Below, one piece after another: positions 41,255-49,618 of a DNA stretch of 64,000 bases. The stretch comes from Moanibacter sp965226025. Its GTDB lineage: Bacteria; Verrucomicrobiota; Verrucomicrobiia; Opitutales; UBA2987. The position numbers were made by a program, and so were the translations under genes. Where the stretch lies: assembly GCA_965226025.1 (NCBI GenBank), contig CBDDCD010000002.1, positions 1,054,001 through 1,118,000 of the forward strand, written 5' to 3'. The notes under the pieces are model-generated. The model searched no databases. It was not told the DNA's origin and saw only the letters and a list, made by a program, of their open reading frames with translations. The number at the start of each line of letters is the position of its first letter. Position 1 is the first letter of the stretch.

Positions 41255-41261
41255 CGAGAAC

Positions 41262-42341
41262 TTACTCACGCCTTCCCATCATCGCCTCACGAAGAGCCGC
41301 TCTCTCCTTTTCGTCGAGTTCACCGTCTTCATTGAAATCGAATATCTCACGCATCGCATTCATGAGAGGGCCGCCCCCTTCCATTCGGTTTCGGCGGGCT
41401 TCTCGAGCTCTCGCTCTTTCCGTCTCGTTCAGTTGACCGTCCCCCGTCTTCGTCAAAGCGTTCGATGATCTCAGGCGGCGGGCCAAAACCCATCTCTCCT
41501 CGACCACGCCTCATATCCCGTCGAGCCGAGCCCCGTCGTGGTCCCTGACCGGTTTCGAGAACCGAGGGGATAACCTCCGCTCTCAGTTTTACGTAAAAGG
41601 GGTGCTTGGAGCCGGCAGTGTCAGGTTCGATTTCCAGCGGTATCATCCTTCCAGGCATCGAGACTCTTTCGACGATCCCGCTCGCGGCCACTCTAGGTGG
41701 CGGCTCCGTTTTCAAGTTGAGGTCCCCGACTCGAGTCGGGTTCTCGATAGGACCGACCAGTTCCACAAGGTCCCGGCGCAGTTCCTGAGGTCGACTCCAG
41801 ACGCGCATGTGGGCGATTTTCCCCTCCCGATCGATGACGAATTCGGAGTTTTGGGCGTTGCCCAGCCGATGCCTCACTTCGTTCTCCATTGTATCGCAGA
41901 GCCATGTGATTTCGGAGCCGAGAATTCGCTCGGCCTCGCGAACATGCATCAGACGCTCTTTGAGGGACACCGGCTTTATGTAGCCGTTGTGTTCCGGGTT
42001 AGCGAGTGCCTTATAGACGTAGTAGAATCTGACGCCCTTGGGCGAGCAGTCACGGTAGATCGTCTCCAAACTGGAGACGTTTCGAAGGAAAGGCGGTCAG
42101 GTGAGGCAGCCGAATATGACGACCGAATAGTGTCCCCGCAGATTCCCCAAGTTGAAGGGTTCGCCTTTGCCATCGAAACAGCGGATGGCCGGTAGGGGAT
42201 CGCCCACCCCCAGACCCGAGGCCGCGAAAGCCTCATTGAGGCGATTCCGGGGCGAGCCCCCACCTCTGAATTGAGCGTGGGCCATCGCCAGGAACAGGAG
42301 CAGAAAAAAACGGCCGTGAGTATTGGATATCTATTCCTCAT
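41262..42341 (-). CDS. Deiodinase-like selenoprotein candidate with EF-hand tail (frameshifts)
   Basis: The thioredoxin-like core reads SVVIFGCLT-[TGA]-PPFLRNVSS, then FYYVYKALANPEHNGY, LKERLMHVREAERILG, CDTMENEVRHRLG and FVIDREGKIAHM. This matches iodothyronine deiodinase-type proteins, where Sec precedes PPF. The TGA (42097-42099) is codon 63 counted from ATG 42285, and the frame stays open for 250 codons beyond it. Two homopolymer frameshifts need correcting. An A7 run (42304-42310) separates signal peptide MRNRYPILTAVFF from MAHAQF. A C5 run (41441-41445) separates ERFDED from GDGQLNETERARAR. The tail then has two EF-hand-like loops (DEDGDGQLNETE, DFNEDGELDEKE). Confidence 0.75.
42061..42079 (-). 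promoter_or_regulatory. Candidate bacterial SECIS element
   Basis: On the coding strand CGTCTCCA-GTT-TGGAGACG forms a perfect 8-bp stem with a GUU apical loop. The loop starts 25 bases after the in-frame TGA, within the 16-37 base spacing described for bacterial SECIS elements. A G is among the first loop bases as required. It lies inside the reading frame (RNVSSLETI). Confidence 0.7.
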
Positions 42342-42534
42342 TCCGAGCGGTTGTGTTGTGTTGAGTTGATGGTGGCAGAGAGTCAAACATCATTATCTTT
42401 AACCCCTTTACGAAACCAATGTTGCAGGTCGGCCGGGGCCCGCATCGCCGAACGGAGTCAAAACCGGTGGTCCGCGGCCCACCACCGCTCGAACTGACTG
42501 ACGAAGAGGATGACGAAGAGGAAGAGTTGGACAA

Positions 42535-42665
42535 GGGGCGAGGGTCCTCGAGCCCTATGCCGTGCGCACCAATAAGATCCCCTCCCGGCTTGGGAGATGG
42601 CATCCTGCTCAAGAGGGATCGTCCACGGGGATCCATCTTGGTTCGGGCTCGAGGGCCCTCGCCCC
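42535..42665. repeat. Long-range palindrome in the selenoprotein-AKR gap
   Basis: Arms 42535-42555 and 42645-42665 match over 21 bases with one mismatch (core GAGGGTCCTCGAGCC). The 42342-42751 gap otherwise holds no supported gene; open frames there are compositional. Confidence 0.65.
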
Positions 42666-42751
42666 TCCAATTCTAAGGTACCTTTTCACGGAAATTTCTA
42701 AGAATACGTAGATCGGAAACCAGCGTCAGGCCCTTAGAGCGTTTTTTCCAA

Positions 42752-43768
42752 TCAGGGGGTCGGGACGTCTGCGGGCAAGAGGTCCTCGCTTTTGAGGTCT
42801 GACCACAGATCGCTTGGGATCTCTTGCTGCATCAGTCGAATGTTATCCTCCAATTCATCGATACTCTTGGCACCGGGCACGATGGTGGCGACGGCTGGGT
42901 GGGCGAAGGGGAACTGAAGGGCCGCGGCCCGGAGGTCGACTGAATGGCGCTCGCATACGTTCCTTATCCTGCGAGCTTTTTCGAGGATTTCGGGTGGCGC
43001 CTCCTTGTAGTCGAAAGTCGCCGACTCATTCAGATCCCGGGCCAGAATTCCGCTGTTGTAGGGACCTCCGATCGCAAGCTGAACGCCGCGTTCGAGACAG
43101 AGTGGGAGAAGATTCGGCAAGGCCGTCTGATCGAGCAGGGTGTAACGACCGGCAAGGAGGACGATGTCGAGATCATAGCGCTCAATCATTCTTCCCGTGC
43201 TTTCGCACTCGTTCATGCCCATGCCGATGGCCTTCACGATTCCGTCCGAACGCAAGTCAACCGTGGCGGCGAGTGCCTCTTCGAAGGTGTTCTCAGGAAA
43301 CTGGCCGGAAAAGTCATGGTCGTGCACGTAGAGAATATCGACCGCTCCGAGCCCGAGGCGCTCCAGACTCTCGGTAAGGGATCGCGCAACGCCGTCGCGA
43401 CTGTAGTCGAATTGAATCTTATAACGCGGTATACGGTCGTCACTTCGAGGCTCGAGATCCTGCGGATCTCTGGGCACCAGGAGACGCCCAACTTTGGTGG
43501 AAAGAGAGTAGGATTCCGAGGCGAATTCTTTGAGTGCGGCGGCGTATCGATTTTCACTGCGCCCTTCGCCATAAAGCGGAGCGGTATCGAAGTAGCGAAC
43601 ACCTGCTTGGTAGGCGCGTCGGATTAACTCGATAGCGTTGTCGTAGGAAGTGCCGCCGAAGAGGCTGTTTGGCAGCTCCATTCCGCTTAGGGGTGCGCCT
43701 CCGAGGCCGAGTCGCGTCACGCTCACCCCAGTTGTTCCGATCTCGACACTTTCGAACGGATTAAGCAT
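42752..43768 (-). CDS. Aldo/keto reductase, aldose-dehydrogenase-like
   Basis: 338 residues from ATG 43768. FDTAPLYGEGRSENR contains the catalytic Asp and Tyr, STKVGRLL the Lys and VDILYVHDHD the His of the AKR fold. The C-terminal VATIVPGAKSIDELEDNI is the cofactor-binding end. This long subfamily includes L-fucose, D-threo-aldose and pyridoxal dehydrogenases, with NAD(P) as cofactor. The substrate is not decided. An in-frame upstream start would add 24 residues with no domain match. The gene is transcribed in the same direction as its neighbours but with 160-base gaps. Confidence 0.87.
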   Translation of the reverse strand: MLNPFESVEIGTTGVSVTRLGLGGAPLSGMELPNSLFGGTSYDNAIELIRRAYQAGVRYFDTAPLYGEGRSENRYAAALKEFASESYSLSTKVGRLLVPRDPQDLEPRSDDRIPRYKIQFDYSRDGVARSLTESLERLGLGAVDILYVHDHDFSGQFPENTFEEALAATVDLRSDGIVKAIGMGMNECESTGRMIERYDLDIVLLAGRYTLLDQTALPNLLPLCLERGVQLAIGGPYNSGILARDLNESATFDYKEAPPEILEKARRIRNVCERHSVDLRAAALQFPFAHPAVATIVPGAKSIDELEDNIRLMQQEIPSDLWSDLKSEDLLPADVPTP

Positions 43769-43931
43769 CAGGAATATGCCTCTCTCGGAATTGGGAGCTC
43801 GCGGTAGATACCAGGCACCCGTGTAGGATCGTGAATCCATCGGAATTCGACGACCGGCATCTTCCTGGTCTCGGCAAGACGGGATGGGGATGGAGGTGAT
43901 GGAATCGCATTTTTCAATTGGGGAGGGTTGG

Positions 43932-46900
43932 CTAGCTGAAGGTCACCCAAAGGCCGTTCGTGTAGTTGAAGAACTGCCGAGTGGAAGATGAGTCCCGGAG
44001 GAACCAGAGCCATGTGGCCTCGTTCTGCCAGAAAAGGTTGGGATACTGGCTTGGGCTTGTCCATAGCCAGCCGAGCTCTTCGGTGTAGAACCAGACGCCT
44101 TCGCCCTCTCCTATAAGGGCATACATCCAACCATGGTCGCTATGGAAGATCCATGGGTCATGGGTACCATTGAGGAAACCGAACCACCCAGAGTCTTTCC
44201 ATCCGTCGCCAAGATCGATTGCACCCGGCCAGAGTATCTCGGCAACACGCTCGCTACCGGGAGGGGGATTCGTTCCCGTACCTTCGCTGACTGTGTAGAT
44301 CAGGTCGGCAACACCGATCGCCTGGCCGTCATCGGCATAAATCCTGAGGCGGTAATCGCCTGGGGCGGTGAATTCGATCTGCGTATTTAGGTCACTCGGA
44401 TCACTGAAGTTCGGATCCTCAGGACCGGCGATGGTTTCCCAACTGAATTGCAGGGTCTGGATTGGAAGCTCGTGGTCATCGATATCAACGGCAGGAACCA
44501 CGGCTTGGCCGACCGCGGCATTGAGTGAATTTGCTCCTGTGACGAGAGGGACACTGTTCAATTCCGGTTCCTCCGCCAGGGCTGCGACTTCCAGTGGGTC
44601 GAGAATTCGATGATAGATTCGGGCGTCGTCGATCAGGCCGTCGAGAGCTCTTTCATCCTCCCCGTCGTCACCGATAAATCCGGTTGTGCCGGAGGATCTT
44701 CTGCTCCCACGTGGAACGCTTTGGGCGCCCACTTCCAGGTTCCTACCGTTCACGTAGAGTGAAGGAGTCGCGTTAATATCGCTGCCGTCGAAGGAGGCAG
44801 CGACATGGATCCACTCCTGGTCGTCCACGACGTTGGTTCTCGAGTTCCAGACCCCGTCGCTTTGGGAACGGTCGGCAAAAAATTTCACCGTCTTTTGGTC
44901 ATGTTCGAAGTCGTTGTCCCGCCTTCCCAGGTAGAGCAAGAATTCGGGAAGATTAAAGACTCGCGGAAAGACGCTGTTTCCCGCCGATTCCGTTCTGACC
45001 CATGCACTGAGAGTGAATCGATTGAGAGAAGGGGAAGGAAATGAAACGCTCTGGTCGAGCCCATTGAATCGCAGCGCGCCTCCCACTCGGCCGGATTCCC
45101 AGACCGCCCCCTCCACTGTACCGCCTCGACTCCGTCCGGATGAATCCTGCGCGTTCGTGCCTTCGGTTTCATCGAATTTCCACCATGCACTGAGATCGTC
45201 TGTTAGGAGATCATCCTTTCCCACGGTGACATACACTCCATCCACAATTTCATACGAACCGTCGCTGTAGACTGCTCCGATTCGAAAGTCTCCTTCGCTC
45301 GCCATCGTCGCTACCGTCTTCAAGGAACCGGGATCTTCAATCTGAACGTCGCCGAGTTCAGGCTCCACTTCCCATCTGAATGAACCGGTTGTCGCGTTGA
45401 CGGCACGTCCGTCGATTTCGAGAGCGGCTTCGAGCGCGATTTTGAATCCGGCCGCGGGCATTCGCACTGCTTTGGTCCTTGGAGTGATCAACCGGAGGGA
45501 GGGCCGTTCTCTTCCCACCGCGGCATCAACCGCTCGACGTAGACTGAGCCTTCCGTTGGAGGATACTTTTCCAACCAGATCCGGAGTCGGTTCCGCGCTC
45601 GACAGAATCAGGTCTCGCACGGTGCGCCAGTCCAGAGAGGGATTTGCGGAGGTCACCAGAGCGACGGCCCCCGCCACTTGCGGGGAAGCCATCGACGTGC
45701 CATCCTTGTAACCGTAGCTTCCGTTCGGGATGGTAGAGTAGATCTTGGAGCCGGGTGCTGCTATGTGAACGCTCTCCGAACCGTAATTGGAAAATGAGGA
45801 GAGGTTGTCGGCGCCGGTCGTTGAGGCGACCGAGATGATATTCGATAAACCGTAGCTGGCCGGGTAGTTTGGGAGATCGTCGTTGTCCCGGTCTTCGTTG
45901 CCGGCCGCGGCCACGAAAATGATACCGGCGTCGCGATGTTCCGCAATCGCGTTCCGCATCAGTCTACTGAAACCGAGCGAGCCGTAGGAGTTGTTGGTCG
46001 CCACTACCGGGACGTCGTGAGTGGTTTTGAGAGATCTCACATACTCCATCGCTCCAAGTAGGTGGGAGGTGGAGAATGTTCGGTTTCTAACTCGGAAGGG
46101 GAGGATTTTTACTCTCCAGTTGACTCCGGCGATCCCTCTTCCGTTGTTTCCGTGTGCTCCGATGATCCCGGAGACATGGGAACCGTGGCCGCCCGTGTCA
46201 TCCGGCTGACTGTCTGCACCCACGAAATCCCATCCGTTGATGTCGTCGGTGAAGTCGTTGCCGTCATCGTCCTCGCCATTACCGCTAATCTCTCTCGGAT
46301 TTCTCCACAGATTTCCGGCCAGGTCGCTGTGATCGAGATCGATGCCGGAATCGAGGACCGCAACAACGAGGTCCTCCGATCCGGTGGTTTCATCCCAGGC
46401 GACCGCTGCCCCCATGCGCTCGAGGGCCCATTGCCTGACCGTTTCGGTGTCATTTGGCAAAGCCATTGGAAAGTAGAGAAGGTCCGGTTCCACAATCAGA
46501 TCGCCGCCCAGCAAGTCTGTTATGCGTTCGATGTTTGCGGGGACCGAATCGATCTCATGATCGGAAAAAATGATGGTATGAATCGACGACCGGGGATTGC
46601 TTTTCTTCAGTTCGTGGCCGCGGGTGCGGGCGTATTCTTCGAGTTCTCGGCGAGCATCCGAAGAGAGAGGCTGGGCGATGAACCGGTCGGCGCTCATGGC
46701 GATCTGGCTCGTGATGATCCATTCGCCCGACGGGTCCTTTCTCAGCTTTTCTTCGACGCGAACCTGCGGGCTCCCCTCTTCGACCTGCAGAAGTCGGATC
46801 CGCTCGATCGTTCCCCGGGAAGCGGGGGTCTCTCGTATCTCTAAAACCTCGGCCTCTTGAAAGTGATCGCCCCGTGCTGTCAGTACTTGAGAGCTGTCAG

Positions 46901-47138
46901 GCGGCTGGGTTTGGGGAGAGGAAGTATCGTTCGCGGAGGCGATGGGCGGCGCTTCCGAGTAGAGGGATGGTGTGGCCCGATCCGCCGTCGATTGCTGCCC
47001 CTCGAATTCGGGTAATTCTTGCTTATCAGATTTCTCTGACGCCACAAAGAGAAGTGTGATGAAGGAGAAAAATGCAGTCGCGAGCACCAACTGCCAGCGA
47101 GGCCGGGTCCACTTCGCCTTTTTTTCGCTCTTCCCCAT
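43932..47138 (-). CDS. Secreted subtilisin-like protease with LamG and W-rich C-terminal module
   Basis: 1068 residues. A membrane/signal helix (residues 16-33) is followed by a propeptide-like region. The S8 protease triad is Asp263 (VLDSGIDLDH), His318 (GGHGSHVSG) and Ser482 (DGTSMASPQVAG), with oxyanion Asn414 (AAGNED). A LamG/concanavalin-like domain follows (WWKFDETEGTNAQDSSG, FTLSAWVRTES), then a PKD/Ig-like segment (LQFSWETIAGPEDP, YRLRIYADDG). The last 90 residues (WFGFLNGTHDPWIFHSDHGW, ELGWLWTSPSQYP, RQFFNY) repeat the module of the spondin protein. It probably degrades extracellular protein. Confidence 0.92.
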   Translation of the reverse strand: MGKSEKKAKWTRPRWQLVLATAFFSFITLLFVASEKSDKQELPEFEGQQSTADRATPSLYSEAPPIASANDTSSPQTQPPDSSQVLTARGDHFQEAEVLEIRETPASRGTIERIRLLQVEEGSPQVRVEEKLRKDPSGEWIITSQIAMSADRFIAQPLSSDARRELEEYARTRGHELKKSNPRSSIHTIIFSDHEIDSVPANIERITDLLGGDLIVEPDLLYFPMALPNDTETVRQWALERMGAAVAWDETTGSEDLVVAVLDSGIDLDHSDLAGNLWRNPREISGNGEDDDGNDFTDDINGWDFVGADSQPDDTGGHGSHVSGIIGAHGNNGRGIAGVNWRVKILPFRVRNRTFSTSHLLGAMEYVRSLKTTHDVPVVATNNSYGSLGFSRLMRNAIAEHRDAGIIFVAAAGNEDRDNDDLPNYPASYGLSNIISVASTTGADNLSSFSNYGSESVHIAAPGSKIYSTIPNGSYGYKDGTSMASPQVAGAVALVTSANPSLDWRTVRDLILSSAEPTPDLVGKVSSNGRLSLRRAVDAAVGRERPSLRLITPRTKAVRMPAAGFKIALEAALEIDGRAVNATTGSFRWEVEPELGDVQIEDPGSLKTVATMASEGDFRIGAVYSDGSYEIVDGVYVTVGKDDLLTDDLSAWWKFDETEGTNAQDSSGRSRGGTVEGAVWESGRVGGALRFNGLDQSVSFPSPSLNRFTLSAWVRTESAGNSVFPRVFNLPEFLLYLGRRDNDFEHDQKTVKFFADRSQSDGVWNSRTNVVDDQEWIHVAASFDGSDINATPSLYVNGRNLEVGAQSVPRGSRRSSGTTGFIGDDGEDERALDGLIDDARIYHRILDPLEVAALAEEPELNSVPLVTGANSLNAAVGQAVVPAVDIDDHELPIQTLQFSWETIAGPEDPNFSDPSDLNTQIEFTAPGDYRLRIYADDGQAIGVADLIYTVSEGTGTNPPPGSERVAEILWPGAIDLGDGWKDSGWFGFLNGTHDPWIFHSDHGWMYALIGEGEGVWFYTEELGWLWTSPSQYPNLFWQNEATWLWFLRDSSSTRQFFNYTNGLWVTFS

Positions 47139-47605
47139 ACCTCAACGCCTCATGCACACAAAAACACAGGATAGAGTAAAAGGTCGCAGAGAAATGGGGG
47201 ACTTTGGTCTAAAGAATTCTGTCTCATTTCTCTTTCGGTCGGCCTAGAAGTTACGTTGCCTATAGTTACTCGTCCCCGCACTCAAGGCAACTTTCTGACT
47301 CTTCTGGTTGAGTCTGAAACCGTGTCACACTTTAGATGTACATGAAGCTGTTAAATTCCCGCCGTCCCCGAATCGTAGCGAAAATCCTGTTCCCTTGTAT
47401 TCGGTGGGTTCGAATTCAGCTTTCCCTTCCCCAAATTTCAAAAGCCGAGGGCACTGCTGCAAGTTTGGGATTCAGCGACGGCCCTTACCGGTCGCAGTCG
47501 TTAACCGTCGGTTGTAGCGGAAATCGGCAGATTTTCGATCTTTGAACGGACCGAAGAAAGACTAAGGCAAGACCGAATCGTGACTAACCCAACGAACCGC
47601 GTCGG
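47139..47605. other. Intergenic stretch without identified features
   Basis: About 470 bases between the subtilase start and the small operon that ends at 47606. No gene, RNA or strong hairpin is recognised. It must hold the subtilase promoter, but no clear -35/-10 pair stands out. Confidence 0.4.
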
Positions 47606-47791
47606 TCAATCGTTCTCCTCAGATTCATACAAAATCAGTCGTGCCCGAGCGGCAATCTTTAGCGCGATCTGCTTTTGGAAAGCCTTCTGAGCATCTCGTG
47701 TGGCCTTGGGCCATCCAGAGAATAGGAGAAATCGGGCGAGCAGTTCTTGATCTGCTACAACCGCCGGCAGATTCGAACTTTGCCGACTCAT
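47606..47791 (-). CDS. Small hypothetical protein, third gene of a coupled operon
   Basis: 61 residues. The start ATG overlaps the stop of the preceding gene as ATGA (47788-47791), a sign of translational coupling and the main reason to accept it. ELLARFLLFSGWPKATRDAQKAF is the only distinctive stretch, and the rest is helical. The family is not recognised. It may be the end of a small module with the two upstream genes. Confidence 0.5.
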   Translation of the reverse strand: MSRQSSNLPAVVADQELLARFLLFSGWPKATRDAQKAFQKQIALKIAARARLILYESEEND

Positions 47792-48285
47792 TCTCCGACG
47801 ATGCCCTGAATACTTTCGAATACACGATTAGGGATCTTATCGTGAAAAGTACTGGCTCCGTACCATTCATCACTTCCATCGATTCCAGCAAATGAAACTC
47901 GATGTTTCGGACCAACGCTTAGTGAGAATACCCTCTTTGGTCCTCTAAACCACTCAAGTGAGATCTCCCCATCGGGTTCTGCGGAGACATCTGATGGGAG
48001 AAGATTCGATTGCAAAACTCGAACGAAACAGCAAGCCGCTTCGTAAGTCTCGACAGCAATAGGCAGTGCATGATACCCGTCCCAATTCGGTTCTTTGCAC
48101 TCCCTAAAGACCTCGTCGATCTCATTCAGTGTATCCTGTTGGGATCCTGCGATCGCGATCGACTTATCAAAATGCTCCCAGCACTTTTCAATCCGTTTTT
48201 CGATGAAATAAGCAACTTCGCTGAGACCATTTTTTGAAGAAATGAGACTAACTGCTGGCGTTAGTATTGGCGTTTGTGCGATCAT
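47788..48285 (-). CDS. Hypothetical protein, middle gene of a coupled operon
   Basis: 165 residues, unrecognised. It contains LNEIDEVFRECKEPNWDGYHALPI and VSAEPDGEISLEWFRGPKRVFSLSVG, a pattern I have seen in proteins encoded next to TIGR04255 genes, but I cannot name the family. It overlaps both neighbours by 4 bases (ATGA), so the three genes form one transcription-translation unit. No signal peptide or membrane helix. Confidence 0.65.
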   Translation of the reverse strand: MIAQTPILTPAVSLISSKNGLSEVAYFIEKRIEKCWEHFDKSIAIAGSQQDTLNEIDEVFRECKEPNWDGYHALPIAVETYEAACCFVRVLQSNLLPSDVSAEPDGEISLEWFRGPKRVFSLSVGPKHRVSFAGIDGSDEWYGASTFHDKIPNRVFESIQGIVGE

Positions 48286-48735
48286 TCAAATAGTTCCCGA
48301 CATTTGTCAGTGATGCTCGCAAAGAATATCCGATTCTTCAGTCCCCGCAAGTCGTTAAATGCCTCCCAAAATTCTGGAGAGTCGGGATTCTGCTCCTTCA
48401 CAAGATACGCATCGATATCAAAGACAATAGGCATACCGTCCTTCTCGATCGGTTGATTTGTAATGCTGATGTTTTCCGTCCTTCGAGTGAAATTGGAATC
48501 CACGTACACCCTGGCTAACCTTGACATCGGGATCTTCCTCGCCGCGCTGACTTAGATGCTGATGTAGTACGCGCTGCGTTTTAACTTCGGGATACTCCTG
48601 TCGAAGTTGCGGTTCGGCCTTAGAACGCATTTCGTCTAGGGTGATGCTGGGTTCCAATCTTGATTGGATATCGAAGACAGCTTCGACTATTGGAGCCTTT
48701 GCTAGCTGCGGAAACTGGGACTCACCTATACTCAT
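48282..48735 (-). pseudogene. TIGR04255-like protein gene with internal deletion
   Basis: The first frame (ATG 48735) gives FPQLAKAPIVEAVFDI and GVRGFQFHSKDGKH, the N-terminus of TIGR04255 proteins. A second frame gives VFDIDAYLVKEQNPDSPEFWEAFNDLRGLKNRIFFASITDK, their C-terminus. The middle (roughly 100 residues) is missing and the frames do not agree across the junction near 48440-48480. Its stop overlaps the start of the next gene (ATGA). The family is of unknown function. Confidence 0.65.
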
Positions 48736-48913
48736 AAGATGTCAACCGCGATTGATTCTTTCGAGGGAAAGAGATTTCCCGGGAGACCGAGTTTTCGAAG
48801 GATACACCGTGATGCGAAGACATGCCAATTCAATTCTCGACGTCGCGCAATTAGGTGCCGCAAATCCGTACCGTCTCGGAAGCACAATTCGACTATTCCG
48901 AGTCTATTTTCGC

Positions 48914-49606
48914 CTACAGTCCAAAGGTTGCGGCCAGGCTCGCTCTCAGTTTCTCCTTGGCCTCCGTTTCAACGATATCGCCGTGGCCGACAATGATGCG
49001 CTCGAAGTCCCAATCGAGGAGGGATTGAATGGAAGCGATAAAGGCCTCCCTATCCTTGATCAGAAAACGGTAGAGAATCGAAGTCCCCAGTTTTCCGTAG
49101 AGTCGATAGGCTTTGAAGAAGAGACGGTCGATCAGTCGTTTGCGGAAGTGAATATTGAAGACGAGATCGGCGATGATGAGGGCTCGGCTCGGCTTGTGAA
49201 GAAAGGCGTATTCATTCTGCCTCGGCATACCGGCGATAAATGTCTGGTCGATCACGCCACCCCAATTCAAAGGGGGCTCGCTGCTCAGGACCGAGTCGAA
49301 ATTCACTCGCGGATGCCGTTCGGCAAGACCGGGTGCGCCGTAGAGGAGGGCGCTTGGGTATTCGTTGTTGTACTGTTCGAGGTAGAGGTCATGGAAACAG
49401 CAGGGCGCTACGATGTGCTTTACCGCTCCGAGTGAATCGAGATCGGACTTGAAGGGTACAGTCAGCTTGGTTGGCGAGTGTACCCACAGCCCGCCGTCAG
49501 GAAGACGGATGACGGTGACGCGGTGACCGATGAGGATGCCGGTCAGCCGCAGAGGTTGGTCGTAGACCCAGACGCCTTCTGCAATCTCTGTCAGGAGATG
49601 GAACAA
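48914..49606 (-). CDS. DUF4336 protein (metallo-beta-lactamase-like)
   Basis: 230 residues. WVYDQPLRLTGILIGHRVTVIRL and GGLWVHSPTKLT at the N-terminus, HIVAPCCFHDLYLEQY, and IVGHGDIVE near the C-terminus match DUF4336, a family related to metallo-beta-lactamase folds but with altered metal ligands. The function is unknown. It ends a run of minus-strand genes beginning at DsbD; 12 bases separate it from the DsbD stop, so the two may be co-transcribed. Confidence 0.8.
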   Translation of the reverse strand: MFHLLTEIAEGVWVYDQPLRLTGILIGHRVTVIRLPDGGLWVHSPTKLTVPFKSDLDSLGAVKHIVAPCCFHDLYLEQYNNEYPSALLYGAPGLAERHPRVNFDSVLSSEPPLNWGGVIDQTFIAGMPRQNEYAFLHKPSRALIIADLVFNIHFRKRLIDRLFFKAYRLYGKLGTSILYRFLIKDREAFIASIQSLLDWDFERIIVGHGDIVETEAKEKLRASLAATFGL

Positions 49607-49618
49607 AGGGTGGGCGAT

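Noticed and set aside
42061..42099. TGA in the deiodinase-like gene as a simple nonsense mutation
   Set aside because: The TGA is at the Sec/Cys position, homology continues in the same frame, and a correctly spaced stem-loop follows.
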